42,662 nucleotides of DNA from SAR202 cluster bacterium (GTDB lineage: Bacteria > Chloroflexota > Dehalococcoidia > Lucifugimonadales > Lucifugimonadaceae). Below the pieces are notes generated by a model. It was not told where the DNA came from and searched no databases. It was given only the letters and a program-made list of their open reading frames with translations. The stretch spans positions 1-42,662 of the forward strand of contig VGZT01000017.1 in assembly GCA_016872495.1 (NCBI GenBank), read 5' to 3'. A program made the position numbers and the translations under genes. Of this stretch, positions 1 through 8,426 are shown piece after piece; the stretch's first letter is position 1; each line of letters begins with the position of its first letter.

Positions 1-127
1 TCAACCCCTCGCCCACAACAGGTGGGAGAGGGTGGCGGCAAGCCGGGTGAGGGTCCGGTGCCTGCGCCTTCCTCAACCCCTCGCCCACAACAGGTGGGAG
101 AGGGTGGCGGCAAGCCGGGTGAGGGTC
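1..127. repeat. Two direct copies of a 55-nt palindromic repeat
   Basis: Bases 1-55 and 73-127 are identical and lie 72 nt apart, which is exactly 24 codons. Each copy contains an imperfect stem: CCCTCGCCCAC (6-16) pairs with GTGGGAGAGGG (22-32) around a 5-nt loop with one mismatch, and the second copy does the same at 78-104. A diverged, inverted copy lies at 602-651. The element looks like a dispersed REP-like intergenic palindrome. Here it lies inside an open frame that runs to the stop at 298-300. The copies continue up to the left edge, so more units may precede base 1. Confidence 0.85.
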
Positions 128-300
128 TGCTGGCTGAGCCTGTCCCTGACGAGGTCGGGTTAAACTCCGCCTCGCCAATCCCCATCTCCCGTGTCTCCTG
201 GACCCTCCTCGCCACTCTCCTTGGAGCAATGGTCCTCATCGGCGTCTGGCCCACGCGTCTCGTCGACGTCATCGACTCTGCGTCAAGGTTCCTGCGCTAG
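1..300 (+). CDS. C-terminal end of a membrane protein (partial, enters from the left)
   Basis: The frame is open from base 1 to a TAG at 298-300. The first half encodes two copies of a 24-residue Gly/Pro-rich segment derived from the nucleotide repeat. The last 50 residues contain one hydrophobic helix (WTLLATLLGAMVLIGVWP) followed by the short amphipathic end PTRLVDVIDSASRFLR. A terminal helix ending in G-x-W/F-P and a short LVDxxxxA tail is reminiscent of the end of NuoN/NuoM-type proton-channel subunits, but only about 100 residues are visible, so this is a guess. A GTG at 22 could start a 92-residue ORF, but no convincing ribosome binding site precedes it. A short, non-functional chance ORF remains possible. 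Confidence 0.4.
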   Translation, partial: STPRPQQVGEGGGKPGEGPVPAPSSTPRPQQVGEGGGKPGEGLLAEPVPDEVGLNSASPIPISRVSWTLLATLLGAMVLIGVWPTRLVDVIDSASRFLR

Positions 301-661
301 CGTCCGTCGCGCACCCATAGCTTGTGGAAGAGTCGCAAACCGGCCGGCCTCGGCTCTGGGCGAGAACCTGGAACTCTGCTGGAACAGGTTTCATCCGCGG
401 AAGACGTGGGTCCGATGCCATTCGAGCGCGACCTGTGAAGGCCGGTCACGCTCGGCCGGTGGAACAGACACCGGCCTGCCGTGGTAGTGGTCATATGAAC
501 GACCGTTTCCGAAGTCGTCTCTGAGCCGTCGGCTGACAACTGTTCGCGGGTCCTGGTCCACCGCGACGTAACCCCGGTCGAACAACGGTCGCGCCGACAC
601 CACCCTCACCAGGCGTACCGCCACCCTCTCCCGCAGTAACCGGGAGAGGGGCCCCGGGGAG
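301..661. other. Gene-free interval
   Basis: About 360 bases between the rightward partial gene and the leftward MMPL gene. Short overlapping ORFs on both strands have no recognisable product and no consistent coding signal. The only structure seen is the inverted repeat copy at 602-651, just past the MMPL stop codon. Confidence 0.6.
602..651 (-). repeat. Third, inverted copy of the palindromic repeat; possible MMPL terminator
   Basis: This copy matches the reverse complement of the repeats at 1-55 and 73-127 along most of its length. Its stem is a perfect 10 bp: CCCTCTCCCG (624-633) pairs with CGGGAGAGGG (641-650) across a 7-nt loop. Relative to the other copies, both arms have changed in a way that keeps pairing. 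It starts about 12 nt past the MMPL stop (662-664), so it could stabilise or end that transcript. No T-tract follows it on the minus strand. Confidence 0.7.
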
Positions 662-2929
662 TTATTTGGCGGCGCCGGCGGGGGCCCGAACGGAGGCGGG
701 CTGAGGAACCGTCCGCTCCGGTTCGCGCTGCGGCTCGACGCGGAAGTCGGGCAGCCACTGCAAGAACGAAGGCAGCCACCAGTTGCGCGGGCCCAGCAGC
801 CGCATGGTCGCCGGGACGAGGATCGAGCGCACAATCGTGGCATCCACCAGGACTGCGACGCCCAGTCCAAACCCCATCTGCTGGAACATGACTAGCTCGC
901 CAGCCGCGAATCCGGCGAAGACCGACACCATGATCAGTGCGGCGCCGGTAATGAGGCCCGCGGTCGACCGTAGTCCGAACGCCACCGACTCGAAGTTGTC
1001 CATGGTCTGGTCGTAACGCTCACGAATGCGGCTGAGCAGGAACACTTCGTAGTCCATCGACAGGCCGAACAGCACCGAGAACAGGAACAGCGGCAGCCAG
1101 GCCTGGATTACTTCGACCTGCTGGAATCCCAGGAGGCCGGCTCCCACGCCATGCTGGCTCACCAGGACGACCATGCCGTACGCCGCGCCCACCGAGAGAA
1201 GGTTCAGGAAGATCGCCTTGACGGGAACGATGATGGAACGGAAGACAACCATGAGCAGCATGAAGCTGAGTGCTAGCACGAACAGGAACACGACGGGCTG
1301 CCAGATGTCGACCAGGTGGAAGAAGTCGTTGTTGATCGCCGACGGCCCGCCGACGTAGACCTCTGCCGGTATGTCGGCTGCGGGAATGATGGAATTGCGC
1401 AACCGCTTGATCGTCTGCGTTGCAGCGTCGCTGGACGCATCCGCACGCAGGGGCACGGTCAGACGGCCCAGGTCTCCCGCCGGGTTGACCTCGAGCGTGC
1501 CGGGCTCAAGGAGAGGGTCAGCGTCAAGCAGGCCGTTCAGGCGGGTGATGCCCGCCTGGACCAGCTGGGAGTTGAGCTGCCCGTCGATCACGATCTCGAC
1601 CGCGCCCAGGTTACCCAGCGCCGCAGGGAACTCAGAGATCAGCAGTTCAAAAGCCTGCTTGGAGCGAAACCCGTCCGGCAGGGTTTCAACGCCCGAGAGG
1701 CCCCGCTTGATAGTGAAGTAAGGAATCGTCGCAGCGATGAGTACGGAGGTGGCGAGGAGCAGGCTGGGCCACGGGTTGTTCATGACGATTCGAGTGACCG
1801 CGTTCCAGAACCCGTCAGTACTGTCGGCGGCGGGCTTCGCGCTCTTGCCGATGAACGGGATACGGATGGCATTCACGCCGTCGCCGAACAGGCTCAGGAT
1901 GGCGGGGAGCAAGGTCAGCGCGGCCAGCACAGCCATGATCACCACCAGGATCGCCCCGAGGCCAAGGCTGAAGAAGATGGTGGTTGGGACGATAAGCATG
2001 CCCATCAGCGCGAACACCACGGTGAGCCCCGAGAAGAACACGGCGCGTGTCGAAGTAGCGCCGGCGCGTTCGATCGCGTCGAGCTTCGCGAGCCCGTGCG
2101 CTCGCTCCTCGCGGTAGCGGGCGATGATGAACAGCGAGTAGTCGATGCCGACTGCGAGGCCGATCATCGTGATCATGTTGATCACGAAGAAGCTGAGCTG
2201 GTAGACCTGGCCGATCAGCGCAGAGGCGGCCACGGCGAGCACGATGGCGATGATTGCCAGGATGATCGGGATCCATGCGGCTCCGAGCGTACCGAACACC
2301 ACGACGAGGATCACGACGGCGATCGCGATCCCGAAGGTTTCCCCCTTCTGCAGGTCTGCCTCGGAGATCCGCCGGAAGTCCTCGCTGATCGAGGCCTGGC
2401 CAGTGATCATCACGTCGAATCCGTCGGTACGGTCGTACCGGCGCAACACGTCGAGCACGTGTTCAATGTTCCCTTTGGCCTGGTCGAGGTCGCCCGCCAT
2501 GACGATCGGCGCGATAGTGGTCTTGCGGTCCGCCGATACCAGGCCAGGGTTTCCGGTGGCATAGAAGGAAAGGATCTGGGGCCGTCCTTCCGATACCGCA
2601 ATTGCTTCTGGCCCGAGGGCGACCAGCTCGCGCACGATCTGGTCGAATCTGGCCCTGAAGGCCGGGTCGTCGACGGTCAGGTTTGACGACCTCATGACCA
2701 TGGTCTCGACGTTGTGGCGCTCGCCCGCCAGGCGCTCTTCCACCAGTTGCAATGCGATCTTCGCTTCCGGCCGGTACCAGCCCGTGAAGTCCTGGTCGGT
2801 CGTAGTCGCCGAGGCGAACAACTGGCTGACCGCCACACCTGCTAGCACGAGCACGATGAGCCATATGACCAACGTGCGCCATGGGTGGGCAGCGCTGACA
2901 CGTGCGAGGCCCTGCGTTGAGAGGTTCAC
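662..2929 (-). CDS. MMPL/RND-superfamily transporter
   Basis: A 755-residue inner-membrane exporter of the MMPL type, likely proton-driven efflux of lipids or hydrophobic compounds. The layout is two halves: an N-terminal helix (about residues 17-40), a large periplasmic loop (about 45-200), then five to six helices, repeated in the second half. Each half carries the family's Asp-Tyr pair, seen as GIDYSLF (about residue 270) and SMDYEVF (about residue 612), followed by basic R-x-R-E stretches. The C-terminus is a short cytosolic tail (FRVEPQREPERT) with no extra domain. The start is GTG at 2929, overlapping the TetR stop in a GTGA, so the two genes are translationally coupled. The substrate cannot be read from sequence. 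Confidence 0.92.
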   Translation of the reverse strand: MNLSTQGLARVSAAHPWRTLVIWLIVLVLAGVAVSQLFASATTTDQDFTGWYRPEAKIALQLVEERLAGERHNVETMVMRSSNLTVDDPAFRARFDQIVRELVALGPEAIAVSEGRPQILSFYATGNPGLVSADRKTTIAPIVMAGDLDQAKGNIEHVLDVLRRYDRTDGFDVMITGQASISEDFRRISEADLQKGETFGIAIAVVILVVVFGTLGAAWIPIILAIIAIVLAVAASALIGQVYQLSFFVINMITMIGLAVGIDYSLFIIARYREERAHGLAKLDAIERAGATSTRAVFFSGLTVVFALMGMLIVPTTIFFSLGLGAILVVIMAVLAALTLLPAILSLFGDGVNAIRIPFIGKSAKPAADSTDGFWNAVTRIVMNNPWPSLLLATSVLIAATIPYFTIKRGLSGVETLPDGFRSKQAFELLISEFPAALGNLGAVEIVIDGQLNSQLVQAGITRLNGLLDADPLLEPGTLEVNPAGDLGRLTVPLRADASSDAATQTIKRLRNSIIPAADIPAEVYVGGPSAINNDFFHLVDIWQPVVFLFVLALSFMLLMVVFRSIIVPVKAIFLNLLSVGAAYGMVVLVSQHGVGAGLLGFQQVEVIQAWLPLFLFSVLFGLSMDYEVFLLSRIRERYDQTMDNFESVAFGLRSTAGLITGAALIMVSVFAGFAAGELVMFQQMGFGLGVAVLVDATIVRSILVPATMRLLGPRNWWLPSFLQWLPDFRVEPQREPERTVPQPASVRAPAGAAK

Positions 2930-3600
2930 GACCGTTGCTCTTTCTTCAAGGTTTTGACTCCGGCGCGCACAGTGGACTTATCGGTTGGCGCAGGCGAGGG
3001 CTTCAGCCAGAAACGGCCGAAGTAGATCGACTTCAGTGATTCGACGTAGGCGGGAACGTTCACTCCCGGATCGAGCGCCTTCTGCAGCACGAGGCCGTAA
3101 AAGGCGGAGAGCATGGTCCGCGCGATGACCGATGGGATCAAGTCCGGATTGATCTGGCCCCTGTCCTGGCCATGGCTCACGACGAGCGCGAACTGTTCGA
3201 GGTGATGCTCGGTGCGGCTGCGCAATGCACCGGCGACCCTCGGATTGCGCAGGGCTTCCGCCCAGATCTCCACGCTGACGCGCGACGATGCCGGGACGTC
3301 CTCGTCCAGGCGCCTGAAGAACACATCGGCCAGCCCTGAGAGAACCGCCTCGGTATCGCCCTTGGACGCGTGCTCTTCGAACACGGCCAGATTGCGCCGC
3401 AGCTCCGCCTCGCACATGTCGAGGATGATGTCCTCCTTGCTGGCGAAGTAGCGATATACGGCGCCGGCGCTGAGTCCGGCCTCCCCGCAGATCGACTGCA
3501 TGGTCGTGCGATGAAAGCCGTCACGCGCGAAGCAGGCAGCCGCCGCCTCCAGGATCTGCTGGCGCCGGGCTTCAAGGTGTGCTTCGGTTACGAGTGGCAA
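2926..3600 (-). CDS. TetR/AcrR-family transcriptional regulator
   Basis: A 224-residue repressor. The N-terminal helix-turn-helix is typical (RRQQILEAAAACFARDGF, then TTMQSICGEAGLSAGAVYRYFASKEDI, about residues 12-57). The rest is a helical ligand-binding domain. Start is TTG at 3600 with a weak ribosome site; no better in-frame start precedes the HTH. It is the first gene of a two-gene operon with the MMPL exporter (4-nt overlap). A near-perfect promoter and a 14-bp palindrome lie 45-86 nt upstream, so it most likely represses itself and the exporter until an inducer, probably an exporter substrate, binds. The Lys/Ser/Thr-rich C-terminus has no known role. Confidence 0.93.
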   Translation of the reverse strand: MPLVTEAHLEARRQQILEAAAACFARDGFHRTTMQSICGEAGLSAGAVYRYFASKEDIILDMCEAELRRNLAVFEEHASKGDTEAVLSGLADVFFRRLDEDVPASSRVSVEIWAEALRNPRVAGALRSRTEHHLEQFALVVSHGQDRGQINPDLIPSVIARTMLSAFYGLVLQKALDPGVNVPAYVESLKSIYFGRFWLKPSPAPTDKSTVRAGVKTLKKEQRS

Positions 3601-3644
3601 CGGTTCAGAGTCCGGGGATCAGGGCAGGAGCTTCGGCGAAAAAG

Positions 3645-3658
3645 AACGAACGTTCGTT
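3645..3658. promoter_or_regulatory. TetR operator palindrome
   Basis: AACGAACGTTCGTT is a perfect 14-bp inverted repeat. With one mismatch on each side it extends to 3641-3662. It touches the predicted -10 box and would cover the transcription start of the tetR-MMPL operon, which is the usual place for an autorepressor site. Binding by this particular TetR is inferred from position. Confidence 0.75.
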
Positions 3659-3686
3659 TTTTATCATCAGCCGCAGGTCGAGTCAA
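3658..3686 (-). promoter_or_regulatory. Promoter of tetR-MMPL operon
   Basis: On the minus strand a -35 TTGACT (3681-3686) and a -10 TAAAAA (3658-3663) are 17 bp apart. The predicted start point falls near 3651, inside the palindromic operator, leaving a leader of about 50 nt before the TTG start at 3600. Confidence 0.6.
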
Positions 3687-3740
3687 TCGCGCGCGAAAGT
3701 TTCATTCAGGCACCGGTTGTTTACATGGCCTGCCGGTTGG

Positions 3741-3769
3741 TTGTCGGTGAAGGCCGGAGATGCTAGCGT
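3741..3769 (+). promoter_or_regulatory. Possible promoter of the SMP-30 operon
   Basis: TTGTCG (3741-3746) and TAGCGT (3764-3769) are 17 bp apart, with a TGC just before the -10 box that could act as an extended -10. It faces the SMP-30 gene about 100 nt downstream. The -10 match is weak. Confidence 0.3.
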
Positions 3770-3877
3770 TGCCGCTAATCTGCGGAACAGAGCTTGCCAG
3801 TCCCGCCGTGGCGGCAATTCTCGACGGATGCCGTCTGAAGCGCTCGAGCGCACGACGGCCCACACCAGGAGGGGCTT

Positions 3878-4747
3878 ATGACGACGGAGATGACGACGCC
3901 GCCTTTGCCGAAGGAGGTCACGCCCTATCCGGTGGTCGCGAACATCGACTTCGCCGAAGGCCCGATCTTCGACGATCACGGCAACCTGTACTTCGTGAAC
4001 TACCTGAAGAACGGCACGCTTGGTCGCATGACGCCCGACGGTTCGACCGCTATCTGGGTGCATACGGGTGGCCAGGTGAACGGGCTGAAGTACGACGGGC
4101 AGGGATGGATCGTCGCCGCCGACCCGGGACGGAAGCGCGTGACCCGTTTCAATACCCAGACCCGCGAGATGCAGGTCCTCACCGATAGCTTCGAGGGCAG
4201 GCCGTACAACGGCACCAACGACGTCTGCCTGGATCTCAAAGGCAACGTGTACTTCTCTGACCCGGGAAGCGACGAAGCCAAGCCGATCGGAGGCGTCTAC
4301 CGCATCGAGATGGGAGCCGACAACAAGCCGGTCCGCGTGACGCAACTCGATGGGGAGCTGGCGTATCCGAACGGGTTGGCCGTGCACCCCGACCAGAAGC
4401 GCTTATTCCTGGCGACGTCCGGGGACATGTCGATCCTGTGTTACGACCTTACCCCGGAGGGGCGGCTCACCAACAGGCGGCTGATCCACAAATTCCCGAC
4501 CTACACGGTCGACGGAATCATGTTCGACGAGAGTGGTCGGCTGTGGGTGGCGCGCTGGCTGCACGGGACGGTCGACGTCCTCGACGTGGAGGAAGGCAAA
4601 CTGCTCGCCAGCTACAAGATGGGCGGCGACCGGGTGACCAACCTCTGTTTCTGGGGGACCTCAGCCTACGTGACGGTCGCAGGCCGCCACAGCATCGAAC
4701 GACTCGACGTGGGGGTGCGCGGCGCGCGCATCGTCCCCCGGCGCTGA
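3878..4747 (+). CDS. SMP-30/gluconolactonase-family protein
   Basis: A 289-residue six-bladed beta-propeller of the SMP-30/gluconolactonase/LRE type, members of which hydrolyse sugar or other lactones using a bound divalent metal. Family signatures are visible: FAEGPIFD near the N-terminus (the metal-binding Glu), YNGTNDVCLD (about residue 110, Asn and Asp ligands), YPNGLAVHPD (about 162) and VDGIMFDESGRLWVA (about 210, the catalytic/metal Asp). There is no signal peptide, so it is probably cytosolic. The ATG has a strong AGGAGG site 7 nt upstream. It is followed after 8 nt by a CoA transferase, so they may share a catabolic pathway. The true substrate is unknown; lactone hydrolysis is inferred from family. 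Confidence 0.88.
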   Translation: MTTEMTTPPLPKEVTPYPVVANIDFAEGPIFDDHGNLYFVNYLKNGTLGRMTPDGSTAIWVHTGGQVNGLKYDGQGWIVAADPGRKRVTRFNTQTREMQVLTDSFEGRPYNGTNDVCLDLKGNVYFSDPGSDEAKPIGGVYRIEMGADNKPVRVTQLDGELAYPNGLAVHPDQKRLFLATSGDMSILCYDLTPEGRLTNRRLIHKFPTYTVDGIMFDESGRLWVARWLHGTVDVLDVEEGKLLASYKMGGDRVTNLCFWGTSAYVTVAGRHSIERLDVGVRGARIVPRR

Positions 4748-4755
4748 AGACGCCA

Positions 4756-6027
4756 ATGGCGGGCCCACTCAGCGGTATCAAGGTAGCCGAGTTCTCGCAG
4801 GTAATTGCCGGGCCGGTGGCCGGCATGATGCTCGCCGACCTCGGAGCGGAGGTCATTAAGGTCGAGCCGCCACAGGGTGAATCCTGGCGGTTGATGACCC
4901 CCCTGACGCCGACGGAGAGCCGGGGCTTCGTGGCGGTCAACCGCGGCAAACGCGGGATGGCGCTCGATTTGACCAAGCCGGAAGGAAAGGCGGTCGCGTA
5001 CCGGCTCGCGAAATGGGCCGACGTCATGCTCATCAACTACCGGGCAGACGTGCCCGGGCGCCTCGGGATCGAATACGAGACCATCACAAGACACAATCCA
5101 CGGATCATCTACTGCGAGTTGACCGCCTTCGGTCGAGACGGCCCGTGGGCCGGGCGGCCAGGCTACGACCGGATCGTTCAGGCCGAGACGGGGATGATGT
5201 CCTCGGAAGGGATGAGCGAGACCGGCCTGCCGCGCCCCGTTCTATCGACCCCACCGGCCGACATGGCGGCCGGATACGTCATGGCGCTCGGAGTATCGGC
5301 GGCGCTGTTTCACCGGGAGCGCACGGGACGCGGGCAGAAGATCGATACGAGCCTGTTCGCGAACGCGCTGATGTTGCAGGTGCTCGCGGTAACCCGCCTC
5401 AACTCACGGCCGTCCCCGGCGCAGAAGTACATCGGCGAAGAGGCCCCGGGGCGCAGGGCACGAGGGGCCACGTTTGACGAGATCGCGGGCGAGTATCACC
5501 GCCGTCGCGTCAGCAGCATCTATCGCGTCTACTACCAGCCATACCGAACGAAGGACTGGCTGATCATGCCGGCGGCCCTCAGCGAGTCGCTGCAGAAGAA
5601 GATGATGGCAGTACTGGGTCTGCACGATCCAAGGTTCGATCCCGGAAACGATCCGACCGTTCCGGCGCCGCTCGAGCAGGACATGCGCCTGGTGGCCCAG
5701 ATGGAAGAGGTCTTCAAGACGAAGACGACCGCCGAATGGCTCGAGATCTTCGACCGGGGCGGTGTCCCGGCGGGCACCGTCAACTTTGCCGAGGAGATGG
5801 CCGCCAACCCGCACGCGCTTGCGAACGGCCTGATCGTCGATCAACACCACGCCGTGTTCGGCGACGTGACGACTGTTGGCCCGGTACTGAAGATGAGCGA
5901 TTCCAATCCAGAAGCAAACGAATCTTCACCCGCGCTCGGCCAGCACACGGATGAGATCCTGAGAGAACTCGGGTATTCTGCGAACGAAGCTGCCGCACTC
6001 AGAAAAGCCGGAATCCTCGGCAAATAG
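4756..6027 (+). CDS. CaiB/BaiF family III CoA transferase
   Basis: A 423-residue class III CoA transferase, moving CoA between carboxylic acids. The N-terminus has the family pattern GIKVAEFSQVIAGP...LADLGAEVIKVEPP, then GYDRIVQAETGMMS and the catalytic aspartate in PADMAAGY. With the start chosen at 4756 this is Asp169, the same number as in formyl-CoA transferase. The start is ATG at 4756. The frame stays open upstream to 4438, but that stretch only shadows the SMP-30 gene. No strong ribosome site is visible, and coupling to the SMP-30 gene 8 nt upstream is likely. Substrate pair unknown; such paralogues are abundant in SAR202-type Chloroflexota. Confidence 0.92.
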   Translation: MAGPLSGIKVAEFSQVIAGPVAGMMLADLGAEVIKVEPPQGESWRLMTPLTPTESRGFVAVNRGKRGMALDLTKPEGKAVAYRLAKWADVMLINYRADVPGRLGIEYETITRHNPRIIYCELTAFGRDGPWAGRPGYDRIVQAETGMMSSEGMSETGLPRPVLSTPPADMAAGYVMALGVSAALFHRERTGRGQKIDTSLFANALMLQVLAVTRLNSRPSPAQKYIGEEAPGRRARGATFDEIAGEYHRRRVSSIYRVYYQPYRTKDWLIMPAALSESLQKKMMAVLGLHDPRFDPGNDPTVPAPLEQDMRLVAQMEEVFKTKTTAEWLEIFDRGGVPAGTVNFAEEMAANPHALANGLIVDQHHAVFGDVTTVGPVLKMSDSNPEANESSPALGQHTDEILRELGYSANEAAALRKAGILGK

Positions 6028-6072
6028 CCGGTCAGGCGCGGGCAAACGGCATGACCGGTCGGCGGGCCGGAT

Positions 6073-6849
6073 ATGTTCGGACTCGAACGGCGACTCGTCT
6101 ACTTCCCGGATAGGACCCATCTACGCACACCAGCGTCGATCGGTCTCGAGTTCGAGGACGTCTGGATCACTACGTCCGACAAGGAACTTCTCCACGCCTG
6201 GTGGGTGCCGGGCACGGGCCGTAACGCGATGATCCTGTTCCACGGCAATGCCGGAAACATCAGCTTCCGGCTTGGCGAGGCCGCCCTGCTCCGGGGACGC
6301 TTGCAGGCCTCAATGCTCCTGTTCGACTACCGAGGCTACGGGCTGAGCACTGGGCATCCGAGCGAAGCGGGCACCCGGCTCGATGCCGAAGCCGCCGCCC
6401 GGTGGCTGGTCGCCGAGCGGCAGATCTCGACCGAACGCCTCATCTATTTTGGTCGCTCCCTGGGCGCGGCGGTCGCAACCCACCTGGCATCGGAGGTACG
6501 GCCGGCGGCGCTGATCCTCGAGTCGCCCCTGCCATCGGTCGCACGACTGACACGGCTCTCGTATCCCTGGCTCGCCCCCGTGATTGCGCCGCTCATGGTC
6601 ACGCGCTACGACACCCTGGGCGTCCTGAAGGCGGTCAAGTGCCCGGTGTTCGTGGCGCACGGGGACGACGACGAGGTGATCCCATTCGAGCTCGGAAGAG
6701 AGGTATTCGAGGCCGCCGGTGAGCCCAAGGTCTGGTATCCGGTGGCCGGAGGCGGCCACAACGACATGGCGGTGGTAGGCGGCACGACCTACCTCGAGGC
6801 GATCGAGGCGTTCGTGACCGAGCACGTCGGCGGTTCGATGGCCGCCTAG
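6073..6849 (+). CDS. Alpha/beta hydrolase (Bem46/ABHD13-like)
   Basis: A 258-residue serine hydrolase. The catalytic triad can be read as Ser129 in GRSLG, Asp200 in HGDDDEV and His229 in GGGHND, with the oxyanion region in LFHGNAGN. The opening LERRLVYFPDRTHLRTP is typical of the Bem46/ABHD13/ABHD17 branch, which normally has a membrane anchor just before it. Here the anchor is missing with the ATG at 6073, so this form is probably soluble. It lies 45 nt downstream of the CoA transferase in the same direction. The substrate (an ester or thioester) is unknown. Confidence 0.88.
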   Translation: MFGLERRLVYFPDRTHLRTPASIGLEFEDVWITTSDKELLHAWWVPGTGRNAMILFHGNAGNISFRLGEAALLRGRLQASMLLFDYRGYGLSTGHPSEAGTRLDAEAAARWLVAERQISTERLIYFGRSLGAAVATHLASEVRPAALILESPLPSVARLTRLSYPWLAPVIAPLMVTRYDTLGVLKAVKCPVFVAHGDDDEVIPFELGREVFEAAGEPKVWYPVAGGGHNDMAVVGGTTYLEAIEAFVTEHVGGSMAA

Positions 6850-7105
6850 GCCAGGCAGGTACCCGGCCCCTCGCGTGACCTCTGCGCAGGGCAGATGCCA
6901 CTTTGGAGAACGACCAGCCGATCGTCGGCCCGCCGCCCATCGGCGATCATCAGTCCAATCGGAAGGACGGACCATGTCGGCACGATCCACACGTGACGAA
7001 TAACCATCAAGACCAGCAGGCCGGTCAAGCTGGCGGCGGCTTACGCCGCAAGGTACGCGGACAGGGCGTACGGGCTACTCGTGGAGGACCGCCAAGTCCA
7101 GAGGA

Positions 7106-8185
7106 TTAGCCTTGCTCGAACTCGGCGACCTTGATCTCACGGTGGTCGCGTGCACTTGCGACGATCGCAAGAAGCGCGGCGAGCAAGTGCCTCGCCTCCG
7201 CTCCCGTCAATGACGTGCTCTTCTTGCCGGCCGCAATCGCGTCGGTGAACGCCTGGCCGCCACGACGGAAGCTATCGCCCCAGTCGGTGTTCAGGTCCGA
7301 GTGGTGGGTCAGCCTCCCATCGCGGTAGACGGTCAGAGGAGGCACGCCCAGCAGATCGGCGGTGCACCGGTTGACCCACACGATTCCCTTAGTGCCGGTG
7401 ACCTCGAAGAGGTCGTCCGCCGAGTAGTACTTCGTTCGAACGTACATGTCGCGCGATTTGGTGGCTTCCCACGACCCGTACCTGGCCCCTCCGCGATGCT
7501 GCCACGAGATCATCGCGGGCACTGCGCTCGGCGGCCTCCCATCGACTTCGCGAAGGTCGGCGTAGGCGTGCACCGACTCGATTTCACCCAGTGCGAAGTA
7601 GCCCATGGCGATGTGGTGGTGGCCGGCGTCGAACAGCACGCCGGGCGGGCCGCCCTTCGCCGGATCCGATCGCCATGCGTTGGACTCCGGCAGGATCGGC
7701 CACCCGCCGACCGGGGTGCCTCCGACGACCTTGATCCTGACGCTGACCGGATCGCCGATCTCGCCAGCATCGATGATCGATTTGGCCCGCAGGTGCGGCT
7801 CGTAGTGATGGAAGTTCTCGATGACTCGGAAGATCTTTCCGGACTTCTTCGCGGCTGCGATCATCCGATCGACTTCCTTGACCGACAACGCAGTCGGCTT
7901 CTGCAGCGAAACGTGCTTGCCGGCCTCGAGCGCCGCCACCGTTATGTCGACGTGGAGGTGGTGAGGGAGCAGGATCTCGACGGCGTCCACATCCTTGTCG
8001 GCAAGCATCTGACGGTAGTCCGCGTACGACTTCCGGGCTCCCCACTGGCGCGCCCGCTGCTCTGCCCGGCCTGGTGCCACATCGGCTACCGCGTAAAGCT
8101 CCCCGCTGGGGTTGTCCAGGTAAGCCAGCGCATGCACATCCGCGATGCGGCCCGCTCCGATGAATCCGACACGGACCTTAGGCAT
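7106..8185 (-). CDS. Gfo/Idh/MocA-family oxidoreductase
   Basis: A 359-residue NAD(P)-dependent dehydrogenase. The N-terminal Rossmann domain begins VGFIGAGRIADVHALAY, and the domain boundary motif is LQKPTALS, where most family members have EKP; the Lys is kept. A large alpha/beta substrate domain follows (residues about 125-330), including GVLFDAGHHHIAMGYF with the His expected at the active site. It probably oxidises a sugar, inositol or related polyol. The start is ATG at 8185. It stands alone on the minus strand, divergent from folE with about 240 nt between them. No specific substrate can be assigned. Confidence 0.9.
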   Translation of the reverse strand: MPKVRVGFIGAGRIADVHALAYLDNPSGELYAVADVAPGRAEQRARQWGARKSYADYRQMLADKDVDAVEILLPHHLHVDITVAALEAGKHVSLQKPTALSVKEVDRMIAAAKKSGKIFRVIENFHHYEPHLRAKSIIDAGEIGDPVSVRIKVVGGTPVGGWPILPESNAWRSDPAKGGPPGVLFDAGHHHIAMGYFALGEIESVHAYADLREVDGRPPSAVPAMISWQHRGGARYGSWEATKSRDMYVRTKYYSADDLFEVTGTKGIVWVNRCTADLLGVPPLTVYRDGRLTHHSDLNTDWGDSFRRGGQAFTDAIAAGKKSTSLTGAEARHLLAALLAIVASARDHREIKVAEFEQG

Positions 8186-8426
8186 TTCAATACTCCTGGC
8201 GAAATTCTGGTGACGCCCTCCTGACGCAGGACGGAGAAAGGGTACATTGGACGGCGTGTGCGCGACAGCCGGTCATCTGATCTCAGAGATGGCCGCCGGA
8301 TTTCGACGGCCCGTCAACGCGCCCGGCGCGCCGGATCGAAGGATGGCGTAGTGTTAGGGAACATGGGAGCCGATGAAGCCATGGCGGCGCCGGGACGAGG
8401 GGATTAACCTTAGACGGGAGCGCCTG

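Noticed and set aside
1-127. CRISPR-like repeats
   Set aside because: Only two identical copies with a short 17-nt spacer are visible. They are palindromic, lie in an open reading frame and have no cas genes nearby.
2244-2564. Small plus-strand ORFs within MMPL
   Set aside because: Met/Ile/Arg-biased shadows with no ribosome sites or homologues recognised.
1316-2686. A 456-residue plus-strand ORF
   Set aside because: It is antisense to the MMPL transporter, is full of His/Asp/Arg low-complexity sequence and has no family features. It is a shadow of high-GC codon use.
7301-8224. A 307-residue plus-strand ORF
   Set aside because: Antisense to the Gfo/Idh oxidoreductase and without recognisable domains.
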